From Psychrobacter sp. (GTDB lineage Bacteria; Pseudomonadota; Gammaproteobacteria; Pseudomonadales; Moraxellaceae): a stretch of DNA of 5,419 nucleotides. The position numbers and the translations under genes were made by a program. Shown piece after piece: positions 1-3,128 of the stretch. Under the pieces are notes generated by a model. That model was given only the letters and a program-made list of their open reading frames with translations, did not search any database and had not been told where the DNA came from. Position 1 is the stretch's first letter. The number at the start of each line of letters is the position of its first letter. The stretch lies in assembly GCA_012270355.1 (NCBI GenBank), contig JAAXIL010000019.1, forward strand, positions 1-5,419. The letters run 5' to 3'.

Positions 1-189
1 GTTTATCTCTTCCCATAGTTTAAGGTGTATCAAATGCCCAAGAGTATTGATAATTGCGGATTGTGTTTGAGAAGGCCTTAGCTTCTCTGTCACATATAAT
101 GTAACCCAATAGTCGGGAGTACCATCTGAATCCATTAGCATTGGATATCTTTCCCCATTACTAAATATTAAGTTCTTAATCTGAGCCAT
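1..189 (-). CDS. Putative tyrosine recombinase/integrase, N-terminal fragment (runs off left edge)
   Basis: An open frame reads from ATG (complement of 187-189) to the left edge: 63 codons without a stop. The protein begins MAQIKNLIFSNGERYP and continues with a DGTPDYWVTLYVTEKLR stretch (about residues 22-38) and a helix ending HLKLWEEIN. A short beta-like start, a 'polar-P-x-x-W-x-T-LY-x-x-x-x-LR' segment and then helices is the look of the N-terminal SAM-like DNA-binding domain of phage-type integrases, as I remember that family. The catalytic domain (R-H-R-Y residues) would lie outside the window, so activity cannot be judged. A Shine-Dalgarno-like AAAAGG sits 8 bases before the ATG, which supports this start. 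The gene is AT-rich compared with ssb and yajR, and it points away from ssb, as expected for an integrase near the edge of an integrated element. The family call is inference from a short segment; a hypothetical protein of another kind is possible. Confidence 0.6.
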   Translation of the reverse strand, partial: MAQIKNLIFSNGERYPMLMDSDGTPDYWVTLYVTEKLRPSQTQSAIINTLGHLIHLKLWEEIN

Positions 190-200
190 GTGACAAACCT

Positions 201-213
201 TTTAATCAACACT
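201..213. repeat. 13-bp direct repeat, copy A
   Basis: TTTAATCAACACT occurs here and again at 303-315, in the same orientation, 102 bases apart. Downstream of each copy there is loose further similarity (an ATCATGTAT-like run after this copy, an ATTACGTAT-like run after the other). This copy overlaps the leader of the putative recombinase. It could be a recombinase-binding or attachment-type site, but a chance repeat in AT-rich DNA cannot be excluded. Confidence 0.5.
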
Positions 214-239
214 TAATCATGTATGTTATTCACAACTCT

Positions 240-245
240 ATTATA
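240..245 (-). promoter_or_regulatory. Candidate -10 box for the left-edge recombinase gene
   Basis: On the minus strand this reads TATAAT, a perfect -10 hexamer, in a very AT-rich stretch. Initiation about 7 bases downstream would give a leader of roughly 40-45 bases before the ATG at 189. No good -35 hexamer is visible at 16-18 bp spacing, so the assignment rests on the -10 and its position only. It lies just beyond the ssb terminator, so the recombinase would be transcribed separately from ssb. Confidence 0.35.
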
Positions 246-267
246 AACTATTTTTATTCTTTAGATA

Positions 268-295
268 TAAGAAAAGGGTCTATTTATATAGACCC
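268..295 (-). terminator. Rho-independent terminator of ssb
   Basis: Bases 276-283 (GGGTCTAT) pair perfectly with 288-295 (ATAGACCC) around a TTAT loop: an 8-bp stem. Read on the minus strand the stem is followed at once by TTTTCTTA, the T-run of an intrinsic terminator. On the plus strand no T-run follows, so it acts in the ssb direction. It lies about 37 bases beyond the ssb stop. Confidence 0.8.
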
Positions 296-302
296 CATCT
301 AA

Positions 303-315
303 TTTAATCAACACT
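303..315. repeat. 13-bp direct repeat, copy B
   Basis: Second exact copy of TTTAATCAACACT, located 17 bases beyond the ssb stop codon and outside the terminator hairpin. Together with copy A it brackets the ssb terminator and the putative recombinase promoter. See copy A for interpretation. Confidence 0.5.
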
Positions 316-332
316 ATTAGATTACGTATTCC

Positions 333-911
333 TCAGAACGGAATATCATCATCAACTGGCGTGTCGGACGTAGCATTACCAGTGGTTTGATTGTTAAAAC
401 CTTTATTGGCGTTTTGCGGTTGGCTGGTTTTGGAAGCATTGTTCGGCGAATTGTTCGCAAAACTGTTTTGATTTTGCGGAGCGGTGTTATGGGTATTATA
501 ACCACCGTCATAACCAACCTGATTGTTTTGGTTATTAAGGTTTTGACCGCCTTGATTATTTTGAAAACCACCACCGCCTGCACCACCTAGCATTTGCATA
601 TTGTCGGCACGAATTTCGGTCGTATAGCGGTCTTGTCCGTTTTGGTCTTGCCATTTGCGGGTTCTGAGACTGCCTTCGATATACACCTGCGAGCCTTTAC
701 GCAGGTATTGAGCTGCAATCTCACCTAGGCGGTTAAAGAGCGAGATGCGATGCCATTCAGTGGCTTCACGGCGTTCGCCTGTTTGTTTATCCGTCCACTG
801 CTCAGATGTAGCCACTGAAATGTTGGTCACGCTTCCGCCGTTGCTAAACTGGCGAGACTCAGGGTCTGCACCTAGATTGCCCACGATGATGACTTTATTT
901 ACGCCTCGCAT
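333..911 (-). CDS. ssb: Single-stranded DNA-binding protein SSB
   Basis: This encodes a 192-residue SSB, slightly longer than the ~178 of E. coli. It binds and protects single-stranded DNA in replication, recombination and repair, and recruits partner proteins through its C-terminal tip. Residues 4-~108 form the OB fold: [14 protein letters not shown] at the start, with W39, W53, F59 and W87 matching the ssDNA-stacking W40, W54, F60 and W88 of E. coli, and H54 matching the tetramer-interface H55. Residues ~110-186 are a low-complexity linker rich in Gly, Asn and Gln. The end, DDDIPF, is the acidic tip that contacts PriA, RecQ, RecO, exonuclease I and others. The start is backed by a strong GAGGAAAG ribosome-binding site a few bases upstream. 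It lies 58 bases after yajR on the same strand and could be co-transcribed with it, but an own promoter is likely for an essential gene. A clear terminator follows. Confidence 0.97.
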   Translation of the reverse strand: MRGVNKVIIVGNLGADPESRQFSNGGSVTNISVATSEQWTDKQTGERREATEWHRISLFNRLGEIAAQYLRKGSQVYIEGSLRTRKWQDQNGQDRYTTEIRADNMQMLGGAGGGGFQNNQGGQNLNNQNNQVGYDGGYNTHNTAPQNQNSFANNSPNNASKTSQPQNANKGFNNQTTGNATSDTPVDDDIPF

Positions 912-914
912 AAA

Positions 915-923
915 CTTTCCTCT
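915..923 (-). promoter_or_regulatory. Ribosome-binding site of ssb
   Basis: On the minus strand this reads GAGGAAAG, a near-consensus Shine-Dalgarno sequence with a short spacer before the ssb ATG (complement of 909-911). It decides the start codon. The rest of the 58-base gap to yajR shows no convincing -35/-10 pair and no terminator. Confidence 0.75.
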
Positions 924-969
924 TCAAAAATGTCGATGATTAATGGACTCTACTTTACTTAAAAACGAA

Positions 970-2334
970 TTAAATATCTAGCGGTGTGTCGGTTAAAGAC
1001 GACAACTGTTGTCGTGATGCGTCACTCAACGTGGTTTTATCCACCTTGAGATATGCCACGCCCTCGCCTTCCATCACCACCAAATCTGCCACCCCTACCA
1101 CGCCAAGCACCTTGTTTGACCAGGCGTTTACGTCGGTTTGTTTAGGCAGTCTAACAGTGAGACTGGACAAATACGGCGGTTGATGAATGGGAAATATTGC
1201 CAGCCATGCCACTACCAAACATCCACCGAGCACCAGCCATGCCACCGTTGGCGACGGGGTCAATAACCAACCACCCAGCGACACACCCACAAATGCACCC
1301 AAAAACTGGCTGGAAGAAGTTAGTCCCATCGCTGTGGCTTTGTTGGCAACGGGGGCGACTTTGGAAATCCAAGACGGAATGGTGGCTTCCAACGCATTAA
1401 AGCCAATGAAATACAGACCCAGCCCGACAACCAGACCAACACCCCATTGCCATGTTAACCCCAAAACGCCCATCGCCAGCACCATAGTGCCGACCGCCAG
1501 CAAAAACACCTGACGCATTTTTTTCTTAACTTCGCCCACAATAATCATCGGAATGGCGATGGCAAAGCTCACCAGTAGTAAAGGCAGATACACCAAGCCT
1601 TGCTGTCGCACCGTTAAGTCAAGCACTTCAGCCAACTGCAATGGCAACAACACAAAAATGGCGTTCATGCTGAGATGCAGAGCAAAAATGCCAACGGGCA
1701 AACGGTTGAGGTCACCCATGCTCAACACCGTGCGAAGCTGGTTTATGAGGCTTTGCTCGCCTAACGTCTGTTTGAGCAGGCGAGTAGGCGTGGGAATGGC
1801 AAATAACAGCCCCATTGCCCCCACCGCAAACACAGCCGTTAGCCAAAACAGCCCACTCATGCCAAGGCTGGCGACCAACACAGGACCGATGACAAACGAT
1901 GCCATGATGGTTGCCCCAATGGTCATGCCCATTACCGCCATCGCTTTGGTGCGGGTCTGCTCACGGGTCACATCGGCAAGCAAGGCAAGAAGCACGGCAG
2001 ACACCGCCCCACTGCCAGCGAGTGCTCGCCCGATGATCACCTGATAAATGCTATCGGCGGTGGCACAAATCACCCCACCGATGGCAAACAGCACCAAACC
2101 CGCCAAAATAATTGGCTTGCGGGGCACACGATCTGCCAGCACACTCAGCGGAATTTGCATCACCGCTTGCGTCAGCCCATAAATGCCCACCGCCAAACCC
2201 AACAAAAAAGGCGTGGCATGGGCATACTGGGTGCCATAGGTAGAAAACACGGGCACAATCATAAACAGCCCAAGCATTCGTAAGGCAAAAATCAGCCCAA
2301 TACTGACAATAGCTCGGCGTTCACTGGCATTCAT
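970..2334 (-). CDS. yajR: YajR-like major facilitator superfamily transporter
   Basis: A 454-residue inner-membrane transporter, the same length as E. coli YajR, with 12 predicted hydrophobic segments and a soluble C-terminal domain. Family landmarks: ERRAIVSIGLIFALRMLG at residues 5-22, VGIYGLTQAVMQIP at about 49-62, the motif A region LADRVPRKP at 66-74, a GRALAGSG motif B-type segment at 102-109, and the run D-x-T-R-E-Q-x-R-T-K-A-M-A beginning at D121, which matches YajR closely. After the last membrane helix, PPYLSSLTVRLP begins at residue 386; the remaining ~65 residues resemble the ferredoxin-like YAM domain of YajR. The substrate is not established for this family; a proton-driven exporter is the usual proposal. 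Motif A is unusual: S64 and P71 stand where glycines are typical. The start has only a weak AGG-type ribosome-binding site. It lies upstream of ssb on the same strand and diverges from the ybaN-like gene. Confidence 0.9.
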   Translation of the reverse strand: MNASERRAIVSIGLIFALRMLGLFMIVPVFSTYGTQYAHATPFLLGLAVGIYGLTQAVMQIPLSVLADRVPRKPIILAGLVLFAIGGVICATADSIYQVIIGRALAGSGAVSAVLLALLADVTREQTRTKAMAVMGMTIGATIMASFVIGPVLVASLGMSGLFWLTAVFAVGAMGLLFAIPTPTRLLKQTLGEQSLINQLRTVLSMGDLNRLPVGIFALHLSMNAIFVLLPLQLAEVLDLTVRQQGLVYLPLLLVSFAIAIPMIIVGEVKKKMRQVFLLAVGTMVLAMGVLGLTWQWGVGLVVGLGLYFIGFNALEATIPSWISKVAPVANKATAMGLTSSSQFLGAFVGVSLGGWLLTPSPTVAWLVLGGCLVVAWLAIFPIHQPPYLSSLTVRLPKQTDVNAWSNKVLGVVGVADLVVMEGEGVAYLKVDKTTLSDASRQQLSSLTDTPLDI

Positions 2335-2412
2335 ACATGGCTTGCCTGATTGGTTGTCACGGTAATCTCATTGCCTATTGACATCGCAAACTGATAAGGG
2401 ATAAAAGCCAGC

Positions 2413-2448
2413 ACTATAGCATAAGAGACGGGGCAAAATCTGTGTCAA
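2413..2448 (-). promoter_or_regulatory. Candidate promoter(s) of yajR
   Basis: On the minus strand a perfect -35 TTGACA (complement of 2443-2448) is followed after 18-19 bases by TTATGCT (4 of 6 as a -10). Overlapping it is an extended -10, TGCTATAGT (complement of 2413-2421), which may act without a -35. Either would start transcription about 70-80 bases before the yajR ATG. This is sequence-pattern evidence only. Confidence 0.5.
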
Positions 2449-2450
2449 TC

Positions 2451-2500
2451 CTGCTCATACTTACTCATACCTATTCATAAAACCAATTATAATCAATTAT
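2451..2500. repeat. Five consecutive 10-bp phased repeats in the divergent promoter region
   Basis: Read in steps of ten from 2451, the bases are CTGCTCATAC, TTACTCATAC, CTATTCATAA, AACCAATTAT and AATCAATTAT. The first three share a TCATA core at the same place; the last two share CAATTAT. The spacing equals about one helical turn, so the cores all face one side of the DNA. This could be a set of operator half-sites or a bent-DNA element acting on the ybaN-like gene or yajR. The second set contains two ATTATAAT palindromes, which supply TATAAT on both strands. Confidence 0.55.
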
Positions 2501-2503
2501 AAT
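2488..2503 (+). promoter_or_regulatory. Doubled -10 boxes upstream of the ybaN-like gene
   Basis: Two perfect TATAAT hexamers lie at 2488-2493 and 2498-2503, ten bases apart. Neither has a good -35 at normal spacing. From the second box, transcription would begin close to the ATG at 2510, giving a leaderless or nearly leaderless mRNA; from the first, a leader of about 10 bases. No Shine-Dalgarno sequence precedes this ATG, which agrees with that reading. Confidence 0.45.
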
Positions 2504-2509
2504 GACCGC

Positions 2510-2920
2510 ATGGACAACCCCAACCCTTCGACTTCCCCGAAATACCATGCCAATGCCTTTATCCGCTTTGGATTTATGGTGCTTGGGGGATTGTTCTTTG
2601 TGCTCGGCATGATTGGCGTGGTATTACCCGTGCTACCGACCACGCCATTTGTTTTGCTGGCAGGGGCGTGTTGGGCGAGAGGGTCGAAACGGTTTTATCA
2701 CTGGCTGAGTACGCACCGCATTTTTGGCGAGATGCTACGCAACTGGGAAGAAAGACGGGCAATTCCACGCTATGCTAAATATTTGGCGTTTAGCATGATG
2801 ACCTTGTCGTGCATCATGGTGTTTTATCGCTTGCCTGCCGAGTGGCATTGGGTCGCTTATCTAACCTGCCTCCTTTGTCTGGCGGTTGCCATTTGGATGG
2901 CTCGACTGCCAGATGCTTAA
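2510..2920 (+). CDS. DUF454/YbaN-like inner membrane protein
   Basis: A 136-residue membrane protein of the YbaN (DUF454) family, whose biochemical role is unknown. The family signature is clear: GVVLPVLPTTPFVLLA at residues 36-51, followed by C-W-A-R-G-S-x-R-F at 54-62 and HWL at 64-66, closely matching E. coli YbaN. Hydrophobic segments lie at about 17-38, 41-53, 90-108 and 113-131, so three or four membrane passes are likely. Compared with the ~125-residue E. coli protein it has an N-terminal extension of about 20 polar residues rich in Pro, Asn and Ser. The annotated ATG has no ribosome-binding site, so either the mRNA is leaderless or the true start is an internal codon such as M23 (2576). 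It is divergent from yajR and lies 208 bases upstream of uvrA in the same direction; no terminator is evident between them. Confidence 0.85.
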   Translation: MDNPNPSTSPKYHANAFIRFGFMVLGGLFFVLGMIGVVLPVLPTTPFVLLAGACWARGSKRFYHWLSTHRIFGEMLRNWEERRAIPRYAKYLAFSMMTLSCIMVFYRLPAEWHWVAYLTCLLCLAVAIWMARLPDA

Positions 2921-3082
2921 GTGGTTGCCTTTCTTATTTAACCGTGCATTACCCCCACCAATCAGCCTTGAATTTTCCTCTATTCATGCCCATCTTTAGG
3001 GCTTGGCAAACTATAAATTTGCTTACCCTCATTCCAAAACCAATAAAAACACAACACCTTTTATATCCATTTTCTTCGTTTT

Positions 3083-3121
3083 TTGACTGTTAAACCTTTA
3101 TATACACTTTCATATTCAAGG
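3083..3121 (+). promoter_or_regulatory. Putative uvrA leader with weak promoter elements and ribosome-binding site
   Basis: The gap 2921-3128 holds no gene that I can support. Its right end is AT-rich and includes TTGACT (3083-3088) and TATACA (3101-3106). These are only 12 bases apart and so do not form a standard pair. AAGG at 3118-3121 lies 7 bases before the uvrA ATG and is a fair ribosome-binding site. No canonical LexA box (CTGT-N8-ACAG) is present; many Moraxellaceae lack classical LexA control. Confidence 0.4.
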
Positions 3122-3128
3122 CTCATCA

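Noticed and set aside
1553..2044. A 163-codon plus-strand frame opposite yajR
   Set aside because: Its composition is the reverse image of hydrophobic yajR codons; the minus-strand frame has full family motifs.
2988..3002. GCCC/GGGC hairpin after the ybaN-like gene as a terminator
   Set aside because: The stem is only 4 bp with a 7-base loop and no T-run follows.
2809..3093. A 94-codon plus-strand frame overlapping the end of the ybaN-like gene and the gap before uvrA
   Set aside because: Its first third lies inside conserved ybaN codons in another frame; the rest has no recognisable feature and no ribosome-binding site.
3086..3108. A LexA (SOS) box in front of uvrA
   Set aside because: CTGT is present at 3087-3090, but no ACAG lies at the required 8-base spacing, so the site does not meet the consensus.
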